Shown: positions 7,893 to 17,480, counted from the stretch's first letter. The stretch: 64,000 bases of DNA from Paractinoplanes polyasparticus (GCF_019710575.1 NZ_JAHWFK010000024.1:159323-223322), one strand, 5' to 3'. Notes: generated by a model not told the origin, from the sequence alone. Made by a program: numbers and translations.

Positions 7893-9002
7893 GTGACGCG
7901 CACGACCGAACTGCTCGGGGTGGTCCACGCCCATCCCGGTGTCACCCGGGCCGATGCCGCGCGCCACCTGGGCATAGGCACCGGCGCTGCCACCGAGTTG
8001 GTCGCCCGCCTCACCCAGGCGTCCCTGCTGGCCGAGGCCCCGGCCGCCCGCAGCGGCGCCCGCGGCCGCCCGACCACCGCGCTGGTCGCCCACCCGTCCG
8101 GCCCGGTCGTGCTGGCCGCGCAGATCACCCACCGCGCCTGGCGGCTCGACACGGTCGAACTGGGCGGCCAAGTCGTAGCGACCGTCTCCGCCGGCCACTC
8201 GGGCAGCGCGTGGCCCGACGTGGTCGCCGGCGTGACCAGCGGAATCAAGCGGATGCGCGAGACGTACGGCGCAAGGGTGCGCGCCCTGGGCATCGCCGCC
8301 CCCGGCCCCGTCACATCGGACCGGCGACTGGACGCCACGACCTCGGGCTGGCACGACGTCGACCTGCACGACCTGTGGCCCGAAGCGCCACTGCTGGTCG
8401 CCGGCAACGACGCCAGCCTGGCCGCCACCGCCGAATCAGCCCGCGGCGCTGCCGCCGGCGCCGCGGTCGCCCTGCACCTGCTCATCGAATACGGCCTGGG
8501 CGGCGCGGTGGTCGATCACGGCCGCCTGGTGATCGGCGCCCACGGTGCGAGCGGCGAGTTCGGCCACATGCCCTTCGGCGACCCCGCAGTCATCTGCCCG
8601 TGCGGAGCCCGCGGCTGCTGGGGCACCGCCGTGGACGGCACGGCCCTGGCCCGCCACCTCGGCCAGCCCTCGCCGGCCGATCCAGTCTCGTACGCGAAAG
8701 CTGTGATCGCTTCCCCCGCTCCCGCCGAACGGGCCGCCGTAGCGATGGCCGCCGCCGCCCTGGGCCGGGGAATCGCCGGCCTGGTCAATGGCCTGGACGC
8801 CGACCTGGTGGTTCTGGGCAGCATCGCCGCCGACCTGCTGGCCGCTGCCCCCGCCGAACTCCACGCGGCCTACCAGTCAGGCTTGATGGCAATCCGCCGC
8901 AGTTCCCCACCCCCGCTGCTACCCGCCGCCCTCGGCGCCGACGGCCCGATAGCGGGCGCCGCCGAAGCCGCTTGGAGCACGTTGCTCCGTCAACTCGCCT
9001 GA
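7893..9002 (+). CDS. ROK family transcriptional regulator (NagC/XylR-like)
   Basis: 369 residues from a GTG with an upstream AAGAGGAG. Residues 1-60 form a winged helix-turn-helix (HPGVTRADAARHLGIGTGAATELVARL). The rest is a ROK sugar-kinase-like fold with ALGIAAPGPV, VAGNDASLAA, EYGLGGAVV and the zinc motif ICPCGARGCW near residue 235. The catalytic GxGxG/Asp region typical of true glucokinases is poorly matched, which fits a repressor. It probably controls the divergent MFS exporter in response to a sugar. Confidence 0.87.
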   Translation: MTRTTELLGVVHAHPGVTRADAARHLGIGTGAATELVARLTQASLLAEAPAARSGARGRPTTALVAHPSGPVVLAAQITHRAWRLDTVELGGQVVATVSAGHSGSAWPDVVAGVTSGIKRMRETYGARVRALGIAAPGPVTSDRRLDATTSGWHDVDLHDLWPEAPLLVAGNDASLAATAESARGAAAGAAVALHLLIEYGLGGAVVDHGRLVIGAHGASGEFGHMPFGDPAVICPCGARGCWGTAVDGTALARHLGQPSPADPVSYAKAVIASPAPAERAAVAMAAAALGRGIAGLVNGLDADLVVLGSIAADLLAAAPAELHAAYQSGLMAIRRSSPPPLLPAALGADGPIAGAAEAAWSTLLRQLA

Positions 9003-9137
9003 GGCCCGTCGACAAGACGCTAGGGGCGCCTCAACGCCGGGGATCCGGTACTTCTTCACATCCGCTGACACCTGAGCAGCCTGGCGGCCGGCTGGCTGTG
9101 CGATCGGTTCCAGGAAATCGTCTCGATCGACCAGCGC

Positions 9138-9254
9138 TCAGGGGATGAGGGCCAGCTTGCCGGAGGCGTGTCCGGCCTGGCCGCCGCGGTGGGCTTCGGC
9201 GGTTTGGGCCAGGGGATAGGTGGCGGCGACGACGACACGCAGTTTCACGGCCGT
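9138..9254 (-). pseudogene. C-terminal remnant of a quinone-oxidoreductase/zinc-type alcohol dehydrogenase
   Basis: The minus-strand frame ending at the TGA 9138-9140 reads KLRVVVAATYPLAQTAEAHR and then GGQAGHASGKLALIP. This is the usual C-terminus of NADP-dependent quinone-oxidoreductase-like MDR proteins (normally about 310 residues). Upstream of about 9254 the similarity stops and there is no start codon or cofactor domain. The remaining 9003-9347 sequence holds no other gene I can recognise. Confidence 0.55.
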
Positions 9255-9347
9255 ATCCCGTGGCCCTGCCCACCGTCGATGTCACCGTCGGCTCGACGAG
9301 GACGCGTCGTCCCGATTGCTTCGCGGTCAGGTGCGCGCCGCCGCCGG

Positions 9348-9860
9348 TCAGGCGGCGCAGTAGCCGGCGACGGGGCTCAGCCACTCCTTGAACTGGCCCT
9401 CGATGGTCGAGTTGAGGACCTTCAGGGTGGTCGCCTTCTTGATGTACGCCTTGTTGGCCGCGCTCGCGTCGACCTTCGCGGCCGATGTCAGGCCGGCCGC
9501 CTTGAACTCGGGGTTCTGCGCCGCGGCGGTCTCCTTGCGGATCTTCGCGGCCACCTGCTTGAGCTCGGTCACCGCAGTGGCCTGGGCCTTGGTGGCCTCG
9601 GCGGTCTGCTTGGCCTCGCGGTAGGTGATCATCTTGCCCATCGCGGCGCCGAAGTCGCGCAGCTCAACGGTGTAGAGGCTCTGGAGCTTGCTGCAGACGA
9701 CCTTGGTGTTGGCCGTGTAGTCCGGCGGGGGCGGGCTGCTCGGGGCGGTGCTCGCGGGAGTGGCCTCGGGGGCTGCCCCGGTGCTCTCAGCGTCGCTGTC
9801 GCAGGCGGCGCCGGTCAGCATGACGCTGCCGGCCAGCACGGCCAGGAGGGCGCGTCGCAT
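9348..9860 (-). CDS. Secreted lipoprotein, unknown function
   Basis: 170 residues from the ATG at 9860. The N-terminus MRRALLAVLAGSVMLTGAAC is a signal peptide ending in a lipobox-like LTGAAC; Cys20 would be lipidated. A short Pro/Ser/Ala-rich linker follows, then a mostly helical Ala/Lys-rich domain (residues 50-165) with no recognised catalytic motif and a second cysteine near the end (GYCAA). The in-frame extension to 9932 lacks a signal peptide and is unlikely. No family name could be assigned. Confidence 0.72.
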   Translation of the reverse strand: MRRALLAVLAGSVMLTGAACDSDAESTGAAPEATPASTAPSSPPPPDYTANTKVVCSKLQSLYTVELRDFGAAMGKMITYREAKQTAEATKAQATAVTELKQVAAKIRKETAAAQNPEFKAAGLTSAAKVDASAANKAYIKKATTLKVLNSTIEGQFKEWLSPVAGYCAA

Positions 9861-9959
9861 GGGGTGATCCTGTTCAGTCGGGGACGGGGGCACGCTCCGC
9901 CGACGGTACGTTCCGGCTGCCACATCGTCCAACCCACAGTCATCGCCGGGATACGAGCC

Positions 9960-9989
9960 GCCCGCCCGGGCCTGGGAACCCGGGCGGGC
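9960..9989. terminator. Perfect 11-bp GC hairpin in the 9861-10160 divergent gap
   Basis: GCCCGCCCGGG and CCCGGGCGGGC pair across an 8-nt loop. It lies between the promoters of two divergent genes, so it does not obviously end either one. It could insulate them or mark a lost gene. The rest of this 300-nt gap shows only a -10-like TAGGCT at 10125-10130 serving the SARP gene. Confidence 0.5.
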
Positions 9990-10160
9990 CGCACATCCCC
10001 CGTATCTCGAGCGACCGCCGCACCGAGCTGGGGCGATGTGGATACATCCCCGGTGCGGCGGCCCTGGTCAAGGGTCGCGGACCACGCTGTCGTCCGGCTC
10101 TCGTTCCGCTCTCACGACCTCGGCTAGGCTCGATGCCTCACCGAGGCTGTGGGGGACGGC

Positions 10161-13139
10161 ATGCGGTATCGCATCCTCGGGCCACTGTCCGTCACCGTCG
10201 ACGGGCGGGACGTCGCGATCACAGCGGGCCGTGATCGCATTGTGCTGGCCATGCTGCTGCTTCACCCGGGTCGCGTACTCGGCGTCGGCGCCCTTGCCGA
10301 AGCGGTCTGGGGCGCGGATCCACCCGCGACGGCCCGCGGCCAGCTGCAGACCTGTGTGTCCCGTTTGCGGCGGTCTCTTCCGACGGGGGCGATCCGCAGC
10401 GACCCGGCCGGCTACAGCCTCACGCCGGGCTCGGGTGAGCTCGATGCCGCCGAGTTCGGCCGGTTGGTGACCGAGGCGCGGGCCCGGAACGATCCGAGGC
10501 TCTATCGGCAGGCGCTCGACCTCTGGCACGGCGACGCGGCCGCCGGCATCGAGGCGCACGCCGTACGCCTGGCCGCCGCCGTCCTCGACCAGGAGCATGT
10601 GGCCGCCGTCGAGAGCTGGGCCGAGCTCGAGATGGCCGCCGGGCTCGAGCGGGATCCGACCGGTGAGCTGGCCGCCGCGGTCGACCGCTTCCCGCTGCAG
10701 GAGGGGCTGAGCGGCCTGCTCATGCGGGCGTTGCACCGGTCCGGACGGCAGGCCGACGCGCTCGCCGAATACCGGCGGGTCCGGCTTGCGCTGCGCGACG
10801 AATTGGGCCTCGACCCCGGCCGCGAGCTCCAGCAACTGCACACGGCAATCCTGACCGGTCAGCTCCCGGCGCCGTCGGTGTCCGGCGCGGTGATCCGCTG
10901 CCTTCCGCGTACGGTCGGCGACTTCACCGGCCGGATCGAGGAGGTCCGCCGGCTGGTCACCGCCATCGACCTTTCCGCGGCGGACGGTCCGACGGTGGCC
11001 GTGATCGACGGGATGGCCGGCAGCGGCAAGACCACGCTGGCTCTGCACGTGGCCGCGCTGCTCGGCGACCGTTACCCCGCGCACCTCTTCGTCGACCTGC
11101 ACGGCCACGACGCCGAGCAGCCGCTCGATCCGGCGGCCGCGCTGCTCGTGCTGCTGCGCCAGCTCGGGGTCGAGACCGAACGCATCCCGTCCGCCCTGGT
11201 CGACCGGATCGGCCTGTGGCGCACCGAGCTGGCCCGGCGCCGGGCTCTGATCCTGTTCGACAACGCTGCCTCAAGTGCGCAGCTGGCCGACCTGCTGCCG
11301 ACCGCGCCGGGCAGCCTGGCCCTGGTCACCGGGCGGCGGCGGCTCCTCGGCCTGGACGGCGTCCACCCGGTGTCGCTGTCCGTGCTGACCCCGGACGAGG
11401 CGGTCACCCTGCTGGCCCGGATAGCCGGCGCCCGGGTCTGGGCCGAGCCCCAGGCGGGCGCCGAGGTGGTGCGCCGGTGCGGCTGCCTGCCGCTGGCGAT
11501 CCGGATCGCCGGTTCGCGACTGGCCCACCGCCCGCGCTGGCGGGTCGCCGATCTGGTGCGCCGCCTCGGCGAGTCGGCCCTGCCCGAGCTGGCAGCGGAG
11601 GATCGGTCGGTGGCGAGCGCGTTCGCGGTGTCCTACGAGCAACTTCCGGAACCCGCCCGACGAGTGTTCCGCCTGCTCGGGATCAACCCGGCCAACGAGT
11701 TCGACGCCATAACCGCGGCTGCTCTCACCGGGCTGCCGCTGCCGGAGGCGCAGGACCAGCTGGACGACCTGGTCGACGTGCACCTGGTCGACGAGCCCGA
11801 GCCGGGCGTCTACCGACTGCACGACCTGCTGCGGGAGTACGCGGCCGCGCTGGCCGCCGAGCTCCCGCCGCCGGTTCGTGTCGAGGCGCTCCGCGGACTG
11901 CTCGACCAGCAACTGAACGCGGCCGCGGCGACCAACCTGCCGGTCTATCGGGAGGCGGTCGAGCGCGACATCGGCCGGCTCACGCCGTTGCGGCGTGACC
12001 TGCTCGACGCGGTGACCGATCCGTACGCCCGGCTGGAACGCGAGCAGCCCCGCCTGAGCGACTATGTCGACGCGGCCGCTCTCGTGCCCGAACTCGCGCA
12101 CTTCACCTGGCGGCTGGCCCGGGCCGCCTGGCGTCAGCTCTTCATGCGGGGCTATCTCGACGACGTCTACCGGATGAACCTGCGCGCCCTGAAGGTCCTC
12201 GAACGTGCGGATGACCGCGCGGCGACCGCGACGGTGCTCAACTATCTGGCCTCGGTGCATTACCGGCACTCCCGGATGGACGAGGCGACCCGGCTGCTCG
12301 AGCAGTGCATCGCCCTGCGCCGGCAGATGGACGACCAGCACGCCCTGGCCTCGGTGGAGATCAACCTGGCCGTCGTGCATTCCGATTCGGGACGGTGGCG
12401 GAGGAGCATCGAGCTTGCCCTCGGAGTGCGCCGGACGGTCACGGTGAAGCACGGCCGCGACGACCTCAACGTCCTGGCCAACAACTATCAGCGGCTCGGC
12501 CTCTACCGAGAGGCGTTGCGCTACCACCGCCTGCGCCTGATGGCCCAGCTCGACATCCGCGAGCCCACCAAGCTGGGCGACACGCTGCTCAACATCGCCG
12601 TGATCAAGCATCAACTGGGCGAAGTGAGCGTGGCTGTCGCGTGCCGCCAGGTACGGGTGGCGCTGCGTCTGACGCAGCGGGCGGGCCACCTGCACGGGGA
12701 GGCGGAGGCGCAGCATGCGCTGGCGTTGCTGCTCGCCTCGGCGGGCCGCCCGGCCGAGGCGGTGAACGCTCACCAACAGGCCCTCAAGATCGCCGAACAG
12801 ATGCGCAACCGTGAGCAGGAGTCGAGGATGCGCTGCGGCCTGGGCACGACACTGCTGCTCACCGGCGATGTCACGGGCGCCCGGGCCATGTTCGAGCAGG
12901 CCTTGCGAGCCGCTCACGAGTCGCGCGTGCCGCACTCGATCGCGGTGGCCCAGGCCCGGCTGGGTGACTCCCTCATCGGCCACGACGAGGCCGAGGCCCG
13001 GCGGCTGCTCGAACAGGCCGCGACCAGTCTGGCCGCCCTCGAGGCCCCGGAACTGCACGACGTCGAGAAGTCCCTGGCCGCCCTGCGTGCCGAGGATCAT
13101 CTGCGGTCCGGCGCGGTCGGAGGGACGATGGAGCGGTGA
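10161..13139 (+). CDS. AfsR/SARP family regulator with NB-ARC and TPR domains
   Basis: 992 residues from the ATG at 10161, preceded by GGGGGA 4 nt upstream; a GTG at 10149 is the alternative. Order: OmpR-type winged helix (1-90, MRYRILGPLSVTVDGRDV), bacterial transcriptional activation domain (about 95-245, ending LDPGRELQQLH), NTPase/NB-ARC with Walker A GMAGSGKTTLAL near residue 285 and Walker B LILFDNA near 365, then TPR repeats from about 680 to the end. AfsR-type proteins bind promoters of secondary metabolite or development genes and respond to phosphorylation or ATP. The gene overlaps fumC by 4 bp. Its target is not evident from the neighbours. Confidence 0.93.
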   Translation: MRYRILGPLSVTVDGRDVAITAGRDRIVLAMLLLHPGRVLGVGALAEAVWGADPPATARGQLQTCVSRLRRSLPTGAIRSDPAGYSLTPGSGELDAAEFGRLVTEARARNDPRLYRQALDLWHGDAAAGIEAHAVRLAAAVLDQEHVAAVESWAELEMAAGLERDPTGELAAAVDRFPLQEGLSGLLMRALHRSGRQADALAEYRRVRLALRDELGLDPGRELQQLHTAILTGQLPAPSVSGAVIRCLPRTVGDFTGRIEEVRRLVTAIDLSAADGPTVAVIDGMAGSGKTTLALHVAALLGDRYPAHLFVDLHGHDAEQPLDPAAALLVLLRQLGVETERIPSALVDRIGLWRTELARRRALILFDNAASSAQLADLLPTAPGSLALVTGRRRLLGLDGVHPVSLSVLTPDEAVTLLARIAGARVWAEPQAGAEVVRRCGCLPLAIRIAGSRLAHRPRWRVADLVRRLGESALPELAAEDRSVASAFAVSYEQLPEPARRVFRLLGINPANEFDAITAAALTGLPLPEAQDQLDDLVDVHLVDEPEPGVYRLHDLLREYAAALAAELPPPVRVEALRGLLDQQLNAAAATNLPVYREAVERDIGRLTPLRRDLLDAVTDPYARLEREQPRLSDYVDAAALVPELAHFTWRLARAAWRQLFMRGYLDDVYRMNLRALKVLERADDRAATATVLNYLASVHYRHSRMDEATRLLEQCIALRRQMDDQHALASVEINLAVVHSDSGRWRRSIELALGVRRTVTVKHGRDDLNVLANNYQRLGLYREALRYHRLRLMAQLDIREPTKLGDTLLNIAVIKHQLGEVSVAVACRQVRVALRLTQRAGHLHGEAEAQHALALLLASAGRPAEAVNAHQQALKIAEQMRNREQESRMRCGLGTTLLLTGDVTGARAMFEQALRAAHESRVPHSIAVAQARLGDSLIGHDEAEARRLLEQAATSLAALEAPELHDVEKSLAALRAEDHLRSGAVGGTMER

Positions 13140-14533
13140 CTACTGACGCGAGCGGTTACCGGATCGAGAAGGACACGATGGGCGAGGTCCGGGTGCCGGC
13201 CGACGCCCTCTGGCGGGCGCAGACCCAGCGGGCGGTCGAGAACTTCCCCATCTCGGGCCGCGGCCTCGAGCCCGCCCACATCAAGGCGCTGGCCCAGATC
13301 AAGGGCGCGGCCGCGCAGGTCAACGCGGCGCTCGGCGTGCTCGACGACGACCTGGCCCAGGCCATCGCCAAGGCCGCCGCGCACGTGGCCGAGGGCGGCT
13401 ACGACGACCAGTTCCCGATCGACGTCTTCCAGACCGGTTCGGGCACCTCGTCCAACATGAACGCCAACGAGGTCATCGCCACCCTGGCCGCCCGCGAGCT
13501 GGGCCGTCCGGTGCACCCGAACGACCACGTCAACGCGTCGCAGTCCAGCAACGACGTCTTCCCCTCGTCGATCCACCTGGCCGCGACCGAGGCGGTCACC
13601 AGCGAGCTGATCCCGGCCCTGGAACACCTCGGTTCGGCGCTGCTCGAGAAGGCCGAGGCCTGGTCCGAGGTGGTCAAGAGCGGGCGCACCCACCTGATGG
13701 ACGCCACGCCGGTCACCCTGGGGCAGGAATTCTCCGGGTACGCGCGACAGGTCGCCAACGGCATCGAGCGGCTCACCGCCACCCTGCCGCGCCTCGGCGA
13801 ACTGCCCCTGGGCGGCACCGCGGTCGGCACCGGCGTGAACACCCCGCCCGGCTTCGCCCCGGCCGTGATCGAGCGGCTGCGCCAGAGCACCGGCCTGCCC
13901 GTCACCGAAGCCCGCGACCATTTCGAGGCCCAGGGCGCCCGCGACGCGCTGGTCGAGGCGTCCGGTCAGCTCAAGGTCATCGCCGTCGGGCTCTACAAGA
14001 TCGTGAACGACATCCGCTGGATGGGCTCGGGTCCGCGGGCCGGCCTGCGCGAGCTGCGCCTGCGCGACCTGCAGCCGGGCTCGTCGATCATGCCCGGCAA
14101 GGTGAATCCGGTCGTGCCCGAGGCGGTCCGCCAGGTCTGCGCCCAGGTGATCGGCAACGACGCCACGGTGTCCTTCGCCGGCTCGCAGGGCGACTTCGAG
14201 CTCAACGTGATGCTGCCGGTGATGGCGCGCAACGTGCTGGAATCGATCCGGTTGCTGGCCAACTCGGCGCGGCTGCTGGCCGACCGCTGCATCGCCGGCC
14301 TCGAACCGAACGTCGAGGTCGCCCTGGCGTACGCGGAAGGCTCGCCCTCGATCGTCACCCCGCTCAACCGGTACCTGGGCTACGACGAGGCCGCCGCGAT
14401 CGCCAAGGCCGCCCTCGCCTCGAACCGGACGATCCGGGAGGTCGTGGTCGAGCGGGGCCACCTGCAGAGCGGCAAGCTGACCGAACAGCAGCTCGACGAG
14501 GCTCTGGATGTCCTGAGGATGACGCGTCCCTAG
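13136..14533 (+). CDS. fumC: Class II fumarate hydratase
   Basis: 465 residues from a GTG overlapping the SARP stop (GTGA). Members of this family hydrate fumarate to L-malate without an iron-sulfur cluster. The superfamily signature GSSIMPGKVNPV lies near residue 318; TGSGTSSNMNANEV, ASQSSNDVFPS and GRTHLMDATPVTLGQE are all intact. Aspartase is excluded by the close match to fumarase wording such as GTAVGTGVNTPPGF. The host also has a class I enzyme at 1-1056. Confidence 0.96.
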   Translation: MTTDASGYRIEKDTMGEVRVPADALWRAQTQRAVENFPISGRGLEPAHIKALAQIKGAAAQVNAALGVLDDDLAQAIAKAAAHVAEGGYDDQFPIDVFQTGSGTSSNMNANEVIATLAARELGRPVHPNDHVNASQSSNDVFPSSIHLAATEAVTSELIPALEHLGSALLEKAEAWSEVVKSGRTHLMDATPVTLGQEFSGYARQVANGIERLTATLPRLGELPLGGTAVGTGVNTPPGFAPAVIERLRQSTGLPVTEARDHFEAQGARDALVEASGQLKVIAVGLYKIVNDIRWMGSGPRAGLRELRLRDLQPGSSIMPGKVNPVVPEAVRQVCAQVIGNDATVSFAGSQGDFELNVMLPVMARNVLESIRLLANSARLLADRCIAGLEPNVEVALAYAEGSPSIVTPLNRYLGYDEAAAIAKAALASNRTIREVVVERGHLQSGKLTEQQLDEALDVLRMTRP

Positions 14534-14550
14534 CAATTTCCCAGTGCCGG

Positions 14551-14565
14551 TAGTCTTGTGCGGTG
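14551..14565 (+). promoter_or_regulatory. Leaderless promoter -10 for cysS
   Basis: TAGTCT (14551-14556) matches TANNNT and is followed after 6 nt by the GTG start of cysS. No ribosome binding site is present, which fits a leaderless mRNA. Confidence 0.6.
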
Positions 14566-15975
14566 AGTTTGCGCTTGTACGACACCGCGACCCGATCGGT
14601 CCGGGACTTCGTCCCGATGACGCCTGGCCAGGTCGGTATCTACCTGTGTGGGCTCACCGTGCAGTCCAGGCCACACATCGGTCACCTGCGGTCCGCGGTG
14701 AACTACGACGTGCTGCGCCGCTGGCTGCTCCACACCAACTACGAGGTCACCTTCGTCCGCAACGTCACCGATGTCGACGACAAGATCCTCGAGAAGTCGC
14801 ACTCGACGGGCCGCCCGTTCTGGTCCATCGCGTACGAGAACAGGCTGGCCCTCGACGCCGACTACCGCGCGCTCAACGTGCTGCCGCCGACGTACGAGCC
14901 GCTCGCCACGGGCCACATCCCCGAGATGCACGAGCTGATCACCGAGCTGATCCGCACCGACCACGCCTACCCGGCGGCCGGCGGCACCGGCGACGTGTAT
15001 TTCGACGTGCGTTCGTACGCGCAGTACGGCGCCCTGTCCGGCCAGAACCCCGACGACATGCGCCCGCCGAGCGACGGCGGCGAGCCCGACAAGCGCGACT
15101 ACCGCGATTTCGCTCTGTGGAAGGGCGTCAAGGCCGACGAACCGGCCGATGCCTCGTGGCCGTCGCCGTGGGGTCAGGGCCGTCCGGGCTGGCACATCGA
15201 GTGCTCCGCGATGGCGCGCCGCTACCTCGGTGACGAGTTCGACATTCACGGCGGCGGGCTCGACCTCACGTTCCCCCACCACGAGAACGAGATCGCCCAG
15301 TCCCGCTCGGCCGGGCTGCCGTTCGCCCGTCACTGGGTGCACCACGCGCTGCTCAACCTGGGCGAGGCCAAGATGAGCAAGTCGCTCGGCAACGTCATCG
15401 ACCTCGCTTCCGTACGGGAACAGGGCATCCGCCCGGTCGAGCTGCGTTACTACCTGGGCACCCCGCACTACCGCTCCCGCATCGACTACTCCGACGAGTC
15501 GCTGCGCGAGGCGGCGGTGGCCTACCGCCGGATCGAGGGCTTCGTGCAGCGTGCCCTCGAGGTCGTCGGCCCCGGCCGCCCCAAGGACGTGCCGCCGGCG
15601 TTCGCCCAGGCCATGAACGACGACCTCAACACGTCGGCCGCGCTGGCAGTCGTCCACGACTGCATCCGCGAGGGCAACACCGCGCTCGCCGCCGGCGACG
15701 AGGCTGGCATCCGCGGCGCGCTGACCGCCGTCCGCGCGATGCTGGGCGTGCTCGGCCTCGACCCGCTCGACGGGATGTGGACCGGCGACGCGCCCCAGCA
15801 CGACCTCAAGCCGGTGGTCGACTCGCTGGTCAAGCTCGCGCTCGAGCAGCGTACGCAGGCGCGGGCACGCAAGGACTGGGCGGCGGCCGACTCGGTCCGC
15901 GACCAGCTCAAGAACGCGGGAATTCAGGTGGAGGACACTCCGGCCGGGCCGCGCTGGACGGTAGGAGAGCACTGA
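14563..15975 (+). CDS. cysS: Cysteinyl-tRNA synthetase
   Basis: 470 residues, class I synthetase that charges tRNA-Cys in the cytoplasm. The HIGH signature appears as HIGH at residue 38 (RPHIGHLRS), the zinc site includes CGLTV, WHIECSAM and the HHENE segment, and KMSKS is at residues 270-274 (AKMSKSLGN). The N-terminal wording CGLTVQSRPHIGH differs from the common CGPTVYD form. Homology to the mycothiol ligase MshC was considered, but MshC is shorter (about 410) and lacks the C-terminal anticodon-binding region seen here. It overlaps rlmB by 1 bp, a common actinobacterial order. Confidence 0.95.
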   Translation: MSLRLYDTATRSVRDFVPMTPGQVGIYLCGLTVQSRPHIGHLRSAVNYDVLRRWLLHTNYEVTFVRNVTDVDDKILEKSHSTGRPFWSIAYENRLALDADYRALNVLPPTYEPLATGHIPEMHELITELIRTDHAYPAAGGTGDVYFDVRSYAQYGALSGQNPDDMRPPSDGGEPDKRDYRDFALWKGVKADEPADASWPSPWGQGRPGWHIECSAMARRYLGDEFDIHGGGLDLTFPHHENEIAQSRSAGLPFARHWVHHALLNLGEAKMSKSLGNVIDLASVREQGIRPVELRYYLGTPHYRSRIDYSDESLREAAVAYRRIEGFVQRALEVVGPGRPKDVPPAFAQAMNDDLNTSAALAVVHDCIREGNTALAAGDEAGIRGALTAVRAMLGVLGLDPLDGMWTGDAPQHDLKPVVDSLVKLALEQRTQARARKDWAAADSVRDQLKNAGIQVEDTPAGPRWTVGEH

Positions 15976-17093
15976 TGCCAGGAAATTCGCGCAACGTGAG
16001 CAAGCGGACCGTGTCGAAGAAGGGTGCCCCCGCAGGCTCGGGCGGCAAGAACCGGTCGGGCCTCAAGGGCCGCGGCAAGACCCTCCCGGCCGACGAGCGT
16101 CCGTGGCACAAGGGCTACTCGGGCACCGAGAAGCTGCCCGACAAGACGGCCCGCAAGCAGGACAAGGAGCGCCGCGCGGCGGCCGCTGAGGGGCGTGCCC
16201 CCAAGGTCGGCGTCCCCGGCAGCAAGGACACCACCTGGGGCCGGGGCGGCGGCCGGGCGTACGGGAAGCAGGCCCCGCAGCGGGGCAAGGTCCCCGGCCG
16301 CGGCGGCCCGCGGGTCGCGCCGGGCCGGCGTTCCAACCCCACCAAAGAGGGCCCCGAGCTGCTGCTCGGCCGCAATCCTGTGGTCGAAGCGCTGCGCGCC
16401 GCGGTGCCGGCCACGGCCCTGTACGTGGCCCAGGGCATCGACATCGACGACCGGATCAACGAGATCATCCGCACCGCCGGCGACCGCGGCATCCCGATCC
16501 TCGAAATCGGGCGCAACGAGCTCGACCGGATGACCGGCGGCGTCCTGCACCAGGGCATCGGTCTGCAGGTTCCGCCGTTCGCGTACGAGAATTTCGACGA
16601 CCTGGTCGCGGCCGCGCTCGAGCAGACCGCCCCGCTGCTGGTCGCGCTGGACGGCGTGACCGACCCTCGCAACGTCGGCGCGGTCATCCGCTCCGTCGCG
16701 GCCTTCGGCGGCCACGGCGTCTTCATGACCGAGCGCCGCGCCGCCGGCATCACCGCGACCGCCTGGCGCACCAGCGCCGGCGCGGCCGCCCGCGTGCCGG
16801 TCTCCCAGGTCGTCAACCTGACCCGCGCGATCAAGACGGCGCAGCAGGCCGGCTTCACCGCGATCGGGCTGGACGCCGACGGCGAGACCGACCTCTACAA
16901 CCTGGAAGCCGCGATCGGCCCGCTGCTGGTGGTCGTCGGCTCCGAGGGCCGCGGCCTGTCCCGCCTGGTCGGCGAGACGTGCGACCTGCGAGTCAGCATC
17001 CCGATGGCCTCCGACGTCGAATCCCTCAACGCCAGCGTCGCCGCCGCGGTGACCCTGGCCGAGGTTTCCCGCCGCCGCACGTACGGTCAGTGA
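15975..17093 (+). CDS. rlmB: 23S rRNA 2'-O-methyltransferase (SpoU/TrmH family)
   Basis: 372 residues from the ATG that overlaps the cysS stop. Residues 1-130 are an Arg/Lys/Gly-rich basic extension typical of actinobacterial RlmB. The substrate-binding domain starts at ELLLGRNPVVEAL (about 132) and the SPOUT knot carries the three motifs: GVTDPRNVGAVIRS, VVVGSEGRGLS and IPMASDVESLNASVAAAV. RlmB methylates the ribose of G2251 in 23S rRNA; a paralogue with another target cannot be excluded. A strong hairpin ends the operon. Confidence 0.92.
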   Translation: MPGNSRNVSKRTVSKKGAPAGSGGKNRSGLKGRGKTLPADERPWHKGYSGTEKLPDKTARKQDKERRAAAAEGRAPKVGVPGSKDTTWGRGGGRAYGKQAPQRGKVPGRGGPRVAPGRRSNPTKEGPELLLGRNPVVEALRAAVPATALYVAQGIDIDDRINEIIRTAGDRGIPILEIGRNELDRMTGGVLHQGIGLQVPPFAYENFDDLVAAALEQTAPLLVALDGVTDPRNVGAVIRSVAAFGGHGVFMTERRAAGITATAWRTSAGAAARVPVSQVVNLTRAIKTAQQAGFTAIGLDADGETDLYNLEAAIGPLLVVVGSEGRGLSRLVGETCDLRVSIPMASDVESLNASVAAAVTLAEVSRRRTYGQ

Positions 17094-17099
17094 CATAGA

Positions 17100-17129
17100 G
17101 CCACCCGCCCGGGATCACGGGCGGGTGGC
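17100..17129 (+). terminator. Rho-independent-type hairpin after rlmB
   Basis: A perfect 12-bp stem (GCCACCCGCCCG with CGGGCGGGTGGC) and a 6-nt loop lie 6 nt after the rlmB stop. There is no U-tract, as is usual for actinomycetes. Confidence 0.85.
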
Positions 17130-17480
17130 CCCGTAAACGGAAAATCGCCGGCAGCCGCCCGTTGCCAGCAGCCGTAGCTGTTGCCCGCTCGTAAGGTGGT
17201 CGCCGGTTCGCTGAACGAGGCCATCGCCGCCGCCGGCGCCGGCAGCAGAACCAGCGTCACGACCGCCACATACAACTTGATCTTCATGTCCAGCCCAACG
17301 ACGATCCCTCGATCGTGGTGCCGGTCAAGATCCCCTCGGTTGACCCGGCATGGAGCTGGTGGCCTGCGGGTTTGTCCCTCATGGGCGCTAGGTCTGCGCC
17401 GCTTCCGGTCCTGACTCACGTTCTGGCCGAGGCCGCCCCAAGCGCGGCGAGCACCTCGACGGGTGGTTACTGCTCCGGTG

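Noticed and set aside
11271..13100. 609-residue minus-strand frame opposite the AfsR-like gene
   Set aside because: It has no recognisable domain and the plus strand carries clear SARP, NTPase and TPR motifs.
14563..15975. Mycothiol ligase MshC instead of cysteinyl-tRNA synthetase
   Set aside because: The length of 470 residues and the C-terminal tRNA-binding region fit CysS; MshC is shorter.
17087..17287. 66-residue minus-strand ORF with a signal-peptide-like start (MKIKLYVAVVTLVLL)
   Set aside because: It overlaps the rlmB terminator, lacks a clear ribosome binding site and has no recognised family; chance hydrophobicity is possible.
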